Assembly: GCF_020071995.1 (NCBI RefSeq)
Contig: NZ_JABWTK010000001.1
Location: 248,001-312,000 of the forward strand
Reading direction: 5' to 3'
Length of the DNA stretch: 64,000 nucleotides
Source: Planococcus chinensis
GTDB taxonomy: Bacteria; Bacillota; Bacilli; Bacillales_A; Planococcaceae
Shown: positions 16,436-24,832 of the stretch, piece by piece
How positions within the stretch are numbered: the first letter of the stretch is position 1
Layout: every line of letters begins with the position of its first letter
Made by a program: the position numbers and the translations under genes
Notes under the pieces: model-generated
What the model was told of the DNA's origin: nothing
The model's input: the letters and a program-made list of their open reading frames with translations, nothing else
The model's database searches: none

Positions 16436-16964
16436 GGATAATCCCCTCCTTATTTAATTGTTTTTCCAATGCGGAAAGGGCACGGAAAAGGGTGTTTTTC
16501 ACTTTGCTTTGGGGCCAATTTAGTATTTCTCCCGTTTCTTCTATACTGAACTCTCTTATTTTTCTCAGGATGATGACTTCGCGATACGGACTTTTCAGCC
16601 TTCCTAACGCCTGATAAAGTTCTGTTGAGTTCTCTTTTATTTCCGCAATTCCTTCAGGGGTATTGTTCGTATTTTTTCCGGGAAAGACAAGGTCCTTTAA
16701 CAGCTCGAGCGGCTTTTGCTTTCGAATAAAATCGATGGTGAGATTATGGGCAATGCGAAAAAGCCAGGTTTTCGGATTTGCCTTTCGTTCAAAATTGTCA
16801 TAATAATTGAATGCTTTTATAAACGTCTCTTGCGTTAAATCCTCAGCTTGTTGATTGTCGCGGACCATCAGCAATATATACCTGAATATCGAATCGCTGT
16901 GCTGCTGATACCACTCAGTGATTTCGCTTTTTCTCTCACTCGACAAAGAACCTCGCCCCCTCAT
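16422..16964 (-). CDS. ECF-type RNA polymerase sigma factor
   Basis: Up to 180 residues with region 2 (about 25-90, including DLTQETFIKAFNYYDNF and the -10-binding KTWLFRIAHNLTIDFIRK) and region 4 (about 115-170, SPYREVIILRKIREFSIEETGEIL then SKVKNTLFRALSALEKQL). There is no region 1 or 3, as expected for the extracytoplasmic-function class. The ATG at 16964 has a weak SD; a TTG at 16946 lies after AGGGGGCGAGG and could be the real start. A GAAGAC-N16-CGTC sequence upstream on the minus strand (about 17012-16987) is a weak candidate for an autoregulated promoter. Confidence 0.9.
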   Translation of the reverse strand: MRGRGSLSSERKSEITEWYQQHSDSIFRYILLMVRDNQQAEDLTQETFIKAFNYYDNFERKANPKTWLFRIAHNLTIDFIRKQKPLELLKDLVFPGKNTNNTPEGIAEIKENSTELYQALGRLKSPYREVIILRKIREFSIEETGEILNWPQSKVKNTLFRALSALEKQLNKEGIIHEKN

Positions 16965-17071
16965 TTATTGCTTCTACTTGTTAGACGCAATTGGGAAATA
17001 AAAGTCTTCTATTTGGAAATTTATTTTAAATTTTTTTATTTCGAGTTTATGTTCAGAAAATTATAATTATT

Positions 17072-17096
17072 GAAACTTATTCCAGCTAAATTCGTA
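17072..17096 (+). promoter_or_regulatory. Candidate ECF sigma promoter
   Basis: GAAAC (17072-17076) and CGTA (17093-17096) are separated by 16 bases, matching the -35 GAAAC / -10 CGT pattern of Bacillus ECF sigma factors (W, X, M type). It lies between the sigma gene and the small membrane protein gene and points at the latter. Confidence 0.5.
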
Positions 17097-17145
17097 TGAT
17101 AAGGAAGGCGATCGAAGTGATAACGAAATGAAAGGGGAGAAGTAT

Positions 17146-17334
17146 ATGCATTGGATGATGTGGATTTTTTGGGGCTCCTTGGCAGCGTTATTTGTAGGCG
17201 GTTATCTGGTGGACTTTTTAACGAGGGGGAAATATAGCCTTAAAAAGAAAGAAAAGACTTTGAACCAGAACTTAGCGGAAGCAGATGCACGACGGGAGGC
17301 AGGAAGGCACAACGATCAAGGTGGAATGTTTTGA
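17146..17334 (+). CDS. Small single-span membrane protein
   Basis: This 62-residue protein has one N-terminal membrane span (about residues 2-22, MWIFWGSLAALFVGGYLVDFL) followed by a basic and polar tail ending in NDQGGMF. The start at 17146 follows AAAGGGGAG; an upstream ATG at 17128 is too early for that SD. Its function is unknown. The ECF-like promoter upstream and its position divergent from the sigma operon suggest that it may be a member of that regulon. Confidence 0.65.
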   Translation: MHWMMWIFWGSLAALFVGGYLVDFLTRGKYSLKKKEKTLNQNLAEADARREAGRHNDQGGMF

Positions 17335-17372
17335 ATGGAGGACCGGAATTGTTTAATGACTAGCAGCATGCC

Positions 17373-17409
17373 ATGAGCTTGGAGATGGATCTCCAAGCTC
17401 ATTATTATT
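17373..17409 (+). terminator. Terminator after the small membrane protein
   Basis: ATGAGCTTGGAGA pairs perfectly with TCTCCAAGCTCAT around TGGA, followed by a T-rich tract. Confidence 0.8.
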
Positions 17410-17507
17410 TAGAAGCATTTGCCTTTTAACTAGATAAATAAAAGGGAATATCTATATAATGGAAGAAGTTGATTTTTCTCAAAAGCGTTTTGAAAGGAAA
17501 TTTTTGA

Positions 17508-19109
17508 ATGAAGCCATTATTCAACGGACGGAAAGTGAACTTGGCCACCTTGCTGACTTCTCTAGTCTCTGCCTCAGTCATTCTTACATTGCTGATTCTT
17601 ACCATCTCTTCTTATCATTCCAGTAAGAATTCTTTGGCGACGACTTATTTATCCCTGAATTACTCCAAAGCGGAAAAGATGAGCCATTCGGTCGATTCGT
17701 TATTCGTCTCGATGCGAAAAAATCTGGAAGCCACCGTGGATTTTCTGGAGGAAAATGAAGGGATGAGCGACCAGGAAATTCAGGAACATTTGGATCTTCT
17801 GCAAACAAGCAGCGGCTATTTCAATTCTCTTTCCTGGATAGACGAAACAGGCATGTTCCGGGCTATCAGCCCCCACAGCATCGGGTTAAAAGGAGAAAAA
17901 ATAACAGAAGGATCAGCAAAAGAAGCGTTGGATGCCAAACAGCCCGGTTTGACTACTCCCTATACAGGCTTATCAAACCGCTTAATCATTTTGATGAGCC
18001 AGCCGATTTATTCCAAAGACGGCACGTATCGGGGGATGATTGGCGGAACGATCTTTCTTCAGGAGCAGAACGTCCTGAACCATCTTCTTGGCAATGATGC
18101 GGTAGAACAAAACGGTTCCTATTATTATGTTGTGGGTCCGGCCGGAACACTTTTGTTTCATCCGAAGAGTGAAAAAATCGGAGAAAACGTCATTGAAAAT
18201 CCGGTGGTCCGTCAATTGACGCAAGGAAAAGACGGCATGGAATTAATTACGAATACCGAGGGAATTCCAATGCTTGCTGCTTACAGTAACGTATCTGAAG
18301 CGGGATGGGGGATTGTGCAGCAGACGCCTTATTCATTTGCAGAAGATTTGTTGGTTGATCAATTTCTGCAGGTGCTGAAGAATTTATTGCTGCCGTCTTT
18401 GCTGCTGCTCCTGTTTTCCATCTTCATCGCCCGCAAATTGGCAGCCCCTTTCACGCATCTGGGAAATCTGGTGAATGGATTAGCGGAAGGAAAGAGCGTA
18501 TCGCAGCCTCTCAAGGACAATCTGATGAAGCCCCATTGGAACCGGGAAGCCGATATCTTAACGAAGAGTGTGGCAATCGCTTTTGAAATACTCGAAAGAA
18601 ACAACCAGGAACTCACGCAGTCAGCACGGACGGACGCGCTAACGGGCTTGCCGAACCGCCGGAAACTGGAAGAAGTGCTGGACGTCTGGTCCAGCCAGAA
18701 TCGGCATTTTTCCTTGCTCATACTGGACATCGACCATTTTAAATCGATTAACGACTCATTTGGCCATCAAATGGGGGACCGGGCATTAAAAGGCTTGGCT
18801 GAAGCGCTTCAAACGCTTATCCGGAACACAGATTATTGTTTTCGATATGGGGGAGAAGAATTTGTCCTTCTTCTGCCGGATGCGGATCGCCTAGCTGCCT
18901 ACCAGGTGGCAGAAAAAATACGGAAAGAAGTGGAACAGACCTTATTGGTTCCCGGCCGTACTGTCACAGTTTCGATCGGAATCTCAGAGTTTCCAACCCA
19001 GACGGAGTCGTTGGAAGAGCTATTCCGCTTGGCGGATACAGCGCTCTATCGGTCAAAAGACGAAGGCAGAAACCGGATAAGCATCTCTTCCCTCAACCAT
19101 CGCTCTTGA
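17508..19109 (+). CDS. Membrane diguanylate cyclase with extracytoplasmic dCache-like sensor
   Basis: This 533-residue protein has a first membrane span (about 13-33), a large extracytoplasmic dCache-like domain (about 35-285, with FNSLSWIDETGMFRAISP and YRGMIGGTIFL), a second span (about 293-311) and a C-terminal GGDEF domain (about 370-525). The active site is G448-G-E-E-F452, and the inhibitory I-site R439-N-T-D442 is intact, so the enzyme should make cyclic di-GMP from two GTP and be product-inhibited. AAAGGAAA precedes the ATG. It is a single-gene unit between two terminators. The ligand of the sensor is unknown. Confidence 0.9.
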   Translation: MKPLFNGRKVNLATLLTSLVSASVILTLLILTISSYHSSKNSLATTYLSLNYSKAEKMSHSVDSLFVSMRKNLEATVDFLEENEGMSDQEIQEHLDLLQTSSGYFNSLSWIDETGMFRAISPHSIGLKGEKITEGSAKEALDAKQPGLTTPYTGLSNRLIILMSQPIYSKDGTYRGMIGGTIFLQEQNVLNHLLGNDAVEQNGSYYYVVGPAGTLLFHPKSEKIGENVIENPVVRQLTQGKDGMELITNTEGIPMLAAYSNVSEAGWGIVQQTPYSFAEDLLVDQFLQVLKNLLLPSLLLLLFSIFIARKLAAPFTHLGNLVNGLAEGKSVSQPLKDNLMKPHWNREADILTKSVAIAFEILERNNQELTQSARTDALTGLPNRRKLEEVLDVWSSQNRHFSLLILDIDHFKSINDSFGHQMGDRALKGLAEALQTLIRNTDYCFRYGGEEFVLLLPDADRLAAYQVAEKIRKEVEQTLLVPGRTVTVSIGISEFPTQTESLEELFRLADTALYRSKDEGRNRISISSLNHRS

Positions 19110-19162
19110 CGATTCAATCGCGACCGTTCATCAATAGGGAAGAAATCCTCTAATAACAAGTA

Positions 19163-19230
19163 CCAAAGAGAAAAAGCAGAGCTGATCAGCATGCTTTTTC
19201 TCTTTTTTACTAGGTGTACCTTTACGAATG
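19163..19230. repeat. Copy 4 of the hairpin-plus-tail repeat; terminator of the cyclase gene
   Basis: AAAGAGAAAAAGC (19165-19177) pairs with GCTTTTTCTCTTT (19193-19205) and is followed by GTGTACCTTTACGAATG (19214-19230), two bases different from the tails at 10472 and 12573. Confidence 0.6.
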
Positions 19231-19375
19231 GGTTGAAAACCAAATGGAAATTTCATGTTAATTGAATCTTTTATTTATTTCCAACGTAGTAAAGAAAAGG
19301 ATTTTTTTAGCCTTATCATTTCCAGGGAATAAAACGAGGGGTGCAAGTGACTAAAAGGAAAACGGAGGGATCTTT

Positions 19376-19882
19376 TTGGGGATGTTATTAGAAGTAATGA
19401 TGGTCTTCCTGATTATTTCAACGGCTCTCTTTATACACGAGATGGGCCATGCAATAGCAACAATTTTACGGAATAAAAAAGCGAAAGCGGAAATTTATAT
19501 GGGTTCATCGAGCAAAGAGAAAAAACTGAAGCTGAAGCTTGGAAGAATTACCTGCTATTTAACCGTAGCGCTTTACGCTTTCTGTCAACCTATCAATTCA
19601 AAAGAGTTGCCGCCCCCTACCTATAAACAAAGACTGACGATGCTGATAGGCGGGCCGGTTGCTTCATTATTGGGATTTGCCGCCTTGTATTATATCTCTC
19701 ATTTCTTCTCTGGGGTACCAGGCAATATCCTGATCAATCTTGCAGGAGCGAGTTTCTTCCTATTCGCAAGTCCGTTGATTCCCTTTACCTATCCTTCCTT
19801 TTTAGGCGGGGGGCCAAGTGATGGGCTGCAGATTTTGAATCTGGTAAAAGAGAATAGTCGACAGCGTAAAGCGGTTTTGTAG
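19376..19882 (+). CDS. Small M50-like (site-2-protease type) membrane metalloprotein
   Basis: This 168-residue membrane protein has the zinc motif H21-E-M-G-H25 in its first span, as in M50 site-2 proteases. A GGPVASLLGF segment and a GGGPSDGLQI segment near residue 145 follow; the latter could supply the third metal ligand (aspartate). It is much shorter than regulatory site-2 proteases and lacks a PDZ domain. The frame starts at TTG 19376 (seven bases after GGAGGG); ATG 19382 is the alternative. Substrate and role are unknown. Confidence 0.7.
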   Translation: MGMLLEVMMVFLIISTALFIHEMGHAIATILRNKKAKAEIYMGSSSKEKKLKLKLGRITCYLTVALYAFCQPINSKELPPPTYKQRLTMLIGGPVASLLGFAALYYISHFFSGVPGNILINLAGASFFLFASPLIPFTYPSFLGGGPSDGLQILNLVKENSRQRKAVL

Positions 19883-20020
19883 GAAGGCAATCTCTTACTG
19901 CGGAAGATAAGTGCTGAAAGAAAGTAAAACTCTTTTTATGATCTAGCAACTGCAGATCCAAAGGCACGGAATGAAAAAAAGCTCCGGCAATATCGAAGTG
20001 AAATTAGAGGAGGGAATAAT

Positions 20021-20203
20021 GTGAAATCTATAATAGGGATGTATACCGTTCTGGTTCTCTTTATGGCCGTCAATTTTTTAAGCGTCTATGTATTCAACGA
20101 CCAATACTCCGGCATTGCAACCTGGATTTGTTTGCTGCTATTTTTAGTAGGCACTGCTTTTTATGTGAATGCCCGCCATTATTTCGGAAAAAAGCCTCAA
20201 TAA
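20021..20203 (+). CDS. Small two-span membrane protein
   Basis: 60 residues with two hydrophobic segments (about 4-24 and 31-52) and a basic tail. GAGGAGGG lies nine bases before the GTG start. No family is recognised. It is followed at once by a terminator. Confidence 0.6.
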   Translation: MKSIIGMYTVLVLFMAVNFLSVYVFNDQYSGIATWICLLLFLVGTAFYVNARHYFGKKPQ

Positions 20204-20216
20204 TCTGAGGCTTTTT
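20190..20216 (+). terminator. Terminator overlapping the end of the small membrane protein gene
   Basis: AAAAGCCTCA pairs with TGAGGCTTTT around a short loop and is followed by T residues. Confidence 0.75.
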
Positions 20217-20232
20217 GCTGTTTTTATTTACT

Positions 20233-20418
20233 TTATTTAATTTCATTAGTCAGCACGAAATTCTGGATGAAAGAGATCATGCCGACTAAAAAAACAAGAA
20301 AGGTCGATAAAAAAACTTCCAGCCATGAAAAATCGATAGATCGAAACAGGGCAATAGCTAATAGACCAGTGATGAAATAAACAGGAATGAACTTTTTGGA
20401 TAAAAGCAATTCATTCAA
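20233..20418 (-). CDS. Small two-span membrane protein
   Basis: About 61 residues with two membrane segments (FIPVYFITGLLAIALF and VFLSTFLVFLVGMISFI). AAGGAG is placed eight bases before the TTG at 20418, so I prefer this start to the TTG at 20427. Its function is unknown. It is convergent with the previous small gene. Confidence 0.55.
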   Translation of the reverse strand: MNELLLSKKFIPVYFITGLLAIALFRSIDFSWLEVFLSTFLVFLVGMISFIQNFVLTNEIK

Positions 20419-20482
20419 ACCAAACAACTCCTTCCTATCAAAAGCAAGAAACCGATGAGCGCCAGGAAATCATGTACACTTA

Positions 20483-20680
20483 TTACTTCCGGGTTTCTTC
20501 ATCAGATTCTTTTTCCATTTTACGAGTGAACCAAAAAGCCACTCTTATAAAAGCGATAATAAATAACGCGCGGGAAAGGTTATATTGGAGATTTAATTGG
20601 TCTTCTTCCACGTAATCTAAACCTACTAAAAATGCAGCATAAACCAAGAAACCGATAAAATAGATAATCGTTTTTCGCAC
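20483..20680 (-). CDS. Small two-span membrane protein
   Basis: About 65 residues, with TIIYFIGFLVYAAFLVGL and ALFIIAFIRVAFWF as membrane segments and an acidic, charged C-terminus. The GTG at 20680 follows GGAGG at good spacing, which argues against the longer frame to 20755. No family is recognised. Confidence 0.6.
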   Translation of the reverse strand: MRKTIIYFIGFLVYAAFLVGLDYVEEDQLNLQYNLSRALFIIAFIRVAFWFTRKMEKESDEETRK

Positions 20681-20884
20681 AAGCCTTACCTCCGTAATTG
20701 TACATAGATAAATCTCAAGGGTTATAAAAATATAAAACCAATGGAAATTTACCAAATAAAGGAAGTTTGAAGAAGTTTATAAGGAGTAAAGTTTTAACCT
20801 TGCTCTGAAGAATTTCAAACCAGCAGGTGGTTCTGTAACTTTTCACCCCATAATGTGTCCAATAGAAATAAAGGGGAACTTAAA

Positions 20885-21376
20885 ATGAACTTTAAAATTT
20901 TATACATAAGCTTAATGGCCATTCTTATCCTGTGGAGTTGTTCACCAGAAAAAGAAGCCATCGAAATTGAAAACAGCAATCCTGACGAAGACTTAAACGC
21001 CGCTTCACAAAAACCGCCTTCTTTAACAGTAACAATTCATGAAGAAGAAATTGCTGCTGCTTTAGGTGCCTATACATGGAGTTATTTTGATCAAGAAGCA
21101 GGCGGCATGGTCGCTGTAGAAGCAGAGTCGCTGCCGCCTTCTAAATTGGCCGGTGGCCGAAAAGCTCCTGCAGTAAACTTAGCTACTTCCATTAAACTCA
21201 AATTTGAAGAAGAACCAATCTCCTACAAAGTGAACATATGGGACACTGCGGATAAGTTGAAAGGGTCGTTCAAAGAGGTGCAGCTTAACGGAGAAAGCGG
21301 AAGAACGGTCTATGAAGTGGTAGCGACTTGGGAACAGGGTGCTAGCCATTATGTTTTTCCTTTAAATGTGGAGTAG
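20885..21376 (+). CDS. Putative lipoprotein
   Basis: This 163-residue protein has a lipoprotein signal peptide: a short hydrophobic segment followed by the lipobox L-W-S-C19. An acidic linker and a soluble domain follow, with TWSYFDQEAGGMVAVEAES and VYEVVATWEQGASHYVFPL. It should be anchored on the outer face of the membrane. The ATG at 20885 follows AAAGGGGA; the upstream ATG at 20855 has no SD. Similar small lipoproteins are common in Bacillales, but I cannot give a function. Confidence 0.7.
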   Translation: MNFKILYISLMAILILWSCSPEKEAIEIENSNPDEDLNAASQKPPSLTVTIHEEEIAAALGAYTWSYFDQEAGGMVAVEAESLPPSKLAGGRKAPAVNLATSIKLKFEEEPISYKVNIWDTADKLKGSFKEVQLNGESGRTVYEVVATWEQGASHYVFPLNVE

Positions 21377-21465
21377 ATTTCTTTCTACTCCTACATTCCT
21401 TGAGTTCATCTTTTCCATAGTCTACTATCAAAAGAATACATACGTTTAAGAAAGAGGTGATGCGT

Positions 21466-21678
21466 ATCCCGAAACCAATAGGTCTCCTGATTCTTATTGC
21501 GGCTCTTGCAATTAATCTCATCTTCCAGACAACCGCAGCAACATACATATCATTAGCTCTTATTGCAATTGCCATACTGCTGGATATAATCTTGACAGAA
21601 AAAGAAAAACGGCTGGCACGGGTCATTTTATTTATTGTGGCATTCGTCCTGGCTTTCGTTTTATTGAATTTGTTCTGA
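21466..21678 (+). CDS. Small two-to-three-span membrane protein, probable non-AUG start
   Basis: About 70 residues, almost entirely hydrophobic apart from a short charged loop TEKEKRLAR. The SD AGAGGTGAT (21453-21461) overlaps the in-frame GTG (21457) and ATG (21460) and is best placed for the ATC at 21466, so an AUC start is possible. Otherwise ATG 21460 is used with unusually tight spacing. Its function is unknown. Confidence 0.55.
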   Translation: MPKPIGLLILIAALAINLIFQTTAATYISLALIAIAILLDIILTEKEKRLARVILFIVAFVLAFVLLNLF

Positions 21679-21749
21679 TAAATCATGCTGCTGCACTTGG
21701 AAGAAACGCTTGAACGAAAATGCCTTGCTTCTGAATTGAATCCTGATAA

Positions 21750-21800
21750 TTTTGACCAGACGCCCGTTCTTTCCAAAAAGAACTGGCGTCTGGTCAATTT
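21750..21800. terminator. Strong hairpin
   Basis: TTGACCAGACGCC pairs perfectly with GGCGTCTGGTCAA, with an inner TTCTTT/AAAGAA stem. It ends the transcript of the preceding small membrane protein. Confidence 0.7.
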
Positions 21801-21959
21801 CACTCTGAACCCATTTGAACTTGTCTTCCTTCATCCAAAAAACTTCCCGGATAATGCATGAAAAAGAATCTAAAGGCGTTTGGCCTCTTTCGGTGAGAAT
21901 GAAACCATCCAGGTTCTTCCACGTAATACAATTAGAAGGAAAAAGAAAGAGGTTTTAAC

Positions 21960-22688
21960 ATGAAAAAATGGATAGCGGCATTGGCTGTTCTTCTTGCAGT
22001 GGGCATTTATATGATATGGCCAAAAGCGAGTATTGAGAAACCGGTCGTAGTTTCTGCGCAGATGAATGAAACAAATAAAACTATAACGATTTCGTATATT
22101 ACCATCAAAAAAGACGAGACCCGCTTGGAAGAAGCCGTAATTGACGGCAGAGGATTCTATCCAGCCGGAACGACTCGGGAGACCATCGAAACAAAAAGCC
22201 TTCTTGACCAAGATGGCTATCAATTGCGGGAAGACGTGATCCGGTTAACGGAGGAAGAACTTGATTACTTCGAGAAAATGTCTTGGCGTGCTCCGTCTGC
22301 CACGATTACGTATTCGGATTATGAACCGGTTGAAACGACGCTTATTGTCTTGAAAGAAGACGAAGCGGCGGAAGGCATCATGGATCAGCAAGGCATCCAC
22401 TATGCATTTACGGCGCCGGAACCGATGGCCATCACCACCATCGGACATTACGATTCGGCGGCGTCGCTGGGCTATTCATACAAGGGCCAGGAACTGCCGT
22501 CTTCTATTGAATTGGAAGAGGGAGAAACTGTTGAGTTGAATTTTGATGGACCTTATCAACTCGCCAGCGATGACAAGCTTCTGGTGGATATTGAAACGAT
22601 GGATGGAAAGCACCACACAAGGCATTTAGCGGAAACGATGGAAGTTCCGGAGGGCTACTTAAAACGAGTCGTTGCTGAGAATCCGTAA
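21960..22688 (+). CDS. Membrane-anchored extracytoplasmic protein of unknown function
   Basis: This 242-residue protein has an uncleaved-looking N-terminal hydrophobic segment (residues 3-20) and a soluble domain predicted to lie outside. That domain is rich in T, E and Y and contains beta-strand-like repeats such as TITYSDYEPVETTLIVLKED. No cysteine lipobox and no AxA cleavage site are evident. AAGAGG lies eight bases before the ATG. I do not recognise the family; the strand pattern suggests one or two immunoglobulin-like domains. Confidence 0.6.
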   Translation: MKKWIAALAVLLAVGIYMIWPKASIEKPVVVSAQMNETNKTITISYITIKKDETRLEEAVIDGRGFYPAGTTRETIETKSLLDQDGYQLREDVIRLTEEELDYFEKMSWRAPSATITYSDYEPVETTLIVLKEDEAAEGIMDQQGIHYAFTAPEPMAITTIGHYDSAASLGYSYKGQELPSSIELEEGETVELNFDGPYQLASDDKLLVDIETMDGKHHTRHLAETMEVPEGYLKRVVAENP

Positions 22689-22752
22689 AAAGCCTTCTGG
22701 GCCAATTGTTTGTTGTTCAGTGTTGCAAATTTTTCTGCGGGGGGTTCATTAA

Positions 22753-23211
22753 ATGGGAAATAATCAAGTACATAACGATGAAGAATGTCTGGGTTGTTCT
22801 TTAGCGAATGAAAAGTTGCCGGTGAATATAGTTTACGAAGATGACTTTGTCACGTGCATATTGGATCACGATCCGTTCAATGAAGGGCATACCTTGATAT
22901 TGCCGAAAAAACATTTTCGCTATGTTGATGACTTTGATGCAGAAACAGCGGTTGCCGTCATGAACGCTGCTCAATTGCTTTCAAAAACGATTAAAAAATT
23001 ATACAGCCCTTATGGAATAACGATTTGCCAAAACGGCGGAGGGGTAGATGAATTAACTCACTACCATATGCATGTCGTGCCAAGAGAGAAAAACCAATCG
23101 TTTAAAAGCTTTTTTAGTGACGAAGTCTGGGAAAATGAACACCTTAAGAATAAGATTTCCGTTACAAGAAGTGAAATGTCGAGGGCTCTTAGAGAACTGC
23201 AGGTGCTGTGA
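22753..23211 (+). CDS. HIT family hydrolase
   Basis: This 152-residue protein has the histidine-triad motif H103-Y-H105-M-H107-VV and an N-terminal C12xxC15 pair that may bind zinc. The typical strand-helix layout (LDHDPFNEGHTLILPKKH) is present. HIT proteins hydrolyse nucleoside phosphoramidates or dinucleoside polyphosphates in the cytoplasm. The start follows GGGGGG. It is probably a stand-alone gene. Confidence 0.85.
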   Translation: MGNNQVHNDEECLGCSLANEKLPVNIVYEDDFVTCILDHDPFNEGHTLILPKKHFRYVDDFDAETAVAVMNAAQLLSKTIKKLYSPYGITICQNGGGVDELTHYHMHVVPREKNQSFKSFFSDEVWENEHLKNKISVTRSEMSRALRELQVL

Positions 23212-23298
23212 AGTATTTATAAGTGCAATCAAGTTATGCTTCAACTGCAGGTTTGTTTAAGGGACCGATTTTAAGAACAATAACTGGAGGCGATGATT

Positions 23299-23469
23299 TT
23301 GTTCAACGAAAAACCCCGATGCGCTTCATGCAATAAAGAAATTGAAGGGGACGAAGTCGTCTTCATTAAAATGAGCTACCCCAAAAGAAAAGGATTTACC
23401 GAAATTAAAGCCTACTTAAAGAACGAAGGGGAATTCATTTGTGAAAACTGTTTTAAGAAAAAAGAATGA
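23299..23469 (+). CDS. Small zinc-ribbon-like protein (CxxC...CxxC)
   Basis: A 56-residue frame begins at TTG 23299, eight bases after GGAGG. It encodes two cysteine pairs, C8xxC11 (RCASCNKE) and CENC near the end, with a basic and acidic mix between them. This spacing is typical of small zinc ribbons. An ATG at 23293 is in frame but too close to the SD. The molecular role is unknown. Confidence 0.7.
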   Translation: MFNEKPRCASCNKEIEGDEVVFIKMSYPKRKGFTEIKAYLKNEGEFICENCFKKKE

Positions 23470-23593
23470 TAGTAATTTCTTATGTTTCTTTAGCATGGAA
23501 CTCCAAGGATAGCCAAACGAATAACTTGAGAACTTGCACTAATGATTTACGGTTCTTGATCATCGAGGCATAAGCAGGCGGGGGGCGTTATAA

Positions 23594-24067
23594 ATAAAGA
23601 AGTTCATTCCGATCGCCGTCAGCGCAGGTATTGTCCTCGCAATAGTGATGGCAATTACATTTTTTGAATACGTATTTTTAAGGCTTCTTGGTTTTCACTA
23701 TGACTCTATTGGCGCTTTAGTGCTTTTCTTTGTTGTATATCTTTTCTTGGAATTGCCTCTTTCGCTCATTACAAATGCGATACCCCGGGCGTTAAAATCG
23801 CTTGATATGATAAATTCCAGCAAAGGTTGGCCGGCATTTGTTTTGCAGACAGGTTCCACCTTCGGATTAGTCGCATTACTTGACCACTTCATGGCAGGTA
23901 TTTCAATCAGTTGGCAAGGTGCATTAATCTTCGCTTTGTGTTCCGGATCGATCAATATGAAAGTGAGAGAAGAAGAACTAGAACCTCCAGCGGCTGACAG
24001 TGACGAATTTGACGAACTCGAAAAGAAATTCAACTCCAAAAACCATAAGAAAAGAGCGCGATTTTGA
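23594..24067 (+). CDS. YrvL-like membrane protein, apparent AUA start
   Basis: The frame encodes a membrane protein with four hydrophobic segments and an acidic, lysine-rich tail (residues 115-157). It resembles YrvL, a small Bacillus membrane protein of regulatory type. The first available canonical start (GTG 23645) has no SD and would cut the first membrane span in half. A GGGGGG SD (23580-23585) lies eight bases before ATA 23594, from which the protein would read KKFIPIAVSAGIVLAIVMA, a natural N-terminus. I therefore place the start at AUA; use of 23645 cannot be excluded. Confidence 0.6.
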   Translation: MKKFIPIAVSAGIVLAIVMAITFFEYVFLRLLGFHYDSIGALVLFFVVYLFLELPLSLITNAIPRALKSLDMINSSKGWPAFVLQTGSTFGLVALLDHFMAGISISWQGALIFALCSGSINMKVREEELEPPAADSDEFDELEKKFNSKNHKKRARF

Positions 24068-24091
24068 AATTTGAAGAAGGAGGAATTGAAT

Positions 24092-24274
24092 ATGTCCAAT
24101 AGTTTTATGATTATTTTAGCTATAGTATCCACAGTAATATGGATTGCAGTTTCCAAAGAAGCTGTAAAACCTGCAAAAGAGATCAATCGCTTGAAAATAA
24201 TCACCTTATTATCTGCGGGATCTGTGTCAGCGTTCGTTATTACTATTACACTTTTTCAAAGCCTGTCGTTTTAG
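24092..24274 (+). CDS. Small two-span membrane protein
   Basis: 60 residues with two membrane segments (FMIILAIVSTVIWIAV and IITLLSAGSVSAFVITI) separated by a charged loop. GAAGGAGG lies well placed before ATG 24092. It starts 24 bases after the YrvL-like gene and is probably co-transcribed with it and with the next gene. Confidence 0.6.
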   Translation: MSNSFMIILAIVSTVIWIAVSKEAVKPAKEINRLKIITLLSAGSVSAFVITITLFQSLSF

Positions 24275-24312
24275 TTTTATGACGGATATTGATTGAACGG
24301 GAGGGACGGTAA

Positions 24313-24654
24313 TTGAATATAGATACGGATGGGCTCGTAACATTCATCATTATGTGGGGGACACCGCTTGTCATGATGAGCTGGGCTTACTGGAAAATGA
24401 GTGCAGAGGATAAAGCGGATGTGCGGAGTGATTTCAGCTCATGGCGGTTCATCTCCACGATCGGCTTTATCTCAGCCGGCACGCTCCTAATGCAAGTGGC
24501 ATCATTGTTTGGTATAGATATAATCAAAATAAGCGGGATAAGTTTATTGGTTCTTGGCGGCATATTTAACACGTTTAATCAGTGGAAAGACAGCAAAATG
24601 AAAAGTATGATTGTCATTGCTCTATTGTCGTTTGTGATTTTCATCAATCTATAG
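24313..24654 (+). CDS. Small three-to-four-span membrane protein
   Basis: 113 residues with hydrophobic segments around 7-24, 46-62, 68-86 and 94-113. GGGAGGGACGG precedes the TTG start. It is probably the last intact gene of the small-membrane-protein operon that begins at 23594. No family is recognised. Confidence 0.6.
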   Translation: MNIDTDGLVTFIIMWGTPLVMMSWAYWKMSAEDKADVRSDFSSWRFISTIGFISAGTLLMQVASLFGIDIIKISGISLLVLGGIFNTFNQWKDSKMKSMIVIALLSFVIFINL

Positions 24655-24679
24655 AATACATAGGATGTAAAGGCGAGGA

Positions 24680-24757
24680 ATGGACGCCGCAGTGGACGGG
24701 GAAGAATACGTCAGCTTTGCCCCGGAACAGGAGCTGACGATAAATGATGTGAACTAA
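24680..24757 (+). pseudogene. Short acidic reading frame, possible gene remnant
   Basis: A 25-codon frame preceded by AGGCGAGG encodes an acidic peptide with DGEEYVSFAPEQELTIND. This looks like the C-terminal strand-loop of a longer OB-fold or NfeD-like protein, suggesting a decayed copy. The evidence is composition only. Confidence 0.25.
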
Positions 24758-24775
24758 TATTGCCTGTTATGAAGA

Positions 24776-24817
24776 CGGCACCAGAATTGTCAGTTGTATC
24801 TAACAATTCTGGTGCCG
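24776..24817. terminator. Bidirectional terminator
   Basis: CGGCACCAGAATTGT pairs with ACAATTCTGGTGCCG around a 12-base loop, followed by CAAAAATA on the plus strand and GTCTTCAT on the minus strand. It separates convergent genes. Confidence 0.7.
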
Positions 24818-24832
24818 CAAAAATATATCAAT

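Noticed and set aside
19376-19882. M50-like protein as the CylI-type immunity protein of the lan locus
   Set aside because: CylI is an M50-family protein, but this one is half the expected size and about 10 kb from the lan genes with many unrelated genes between.
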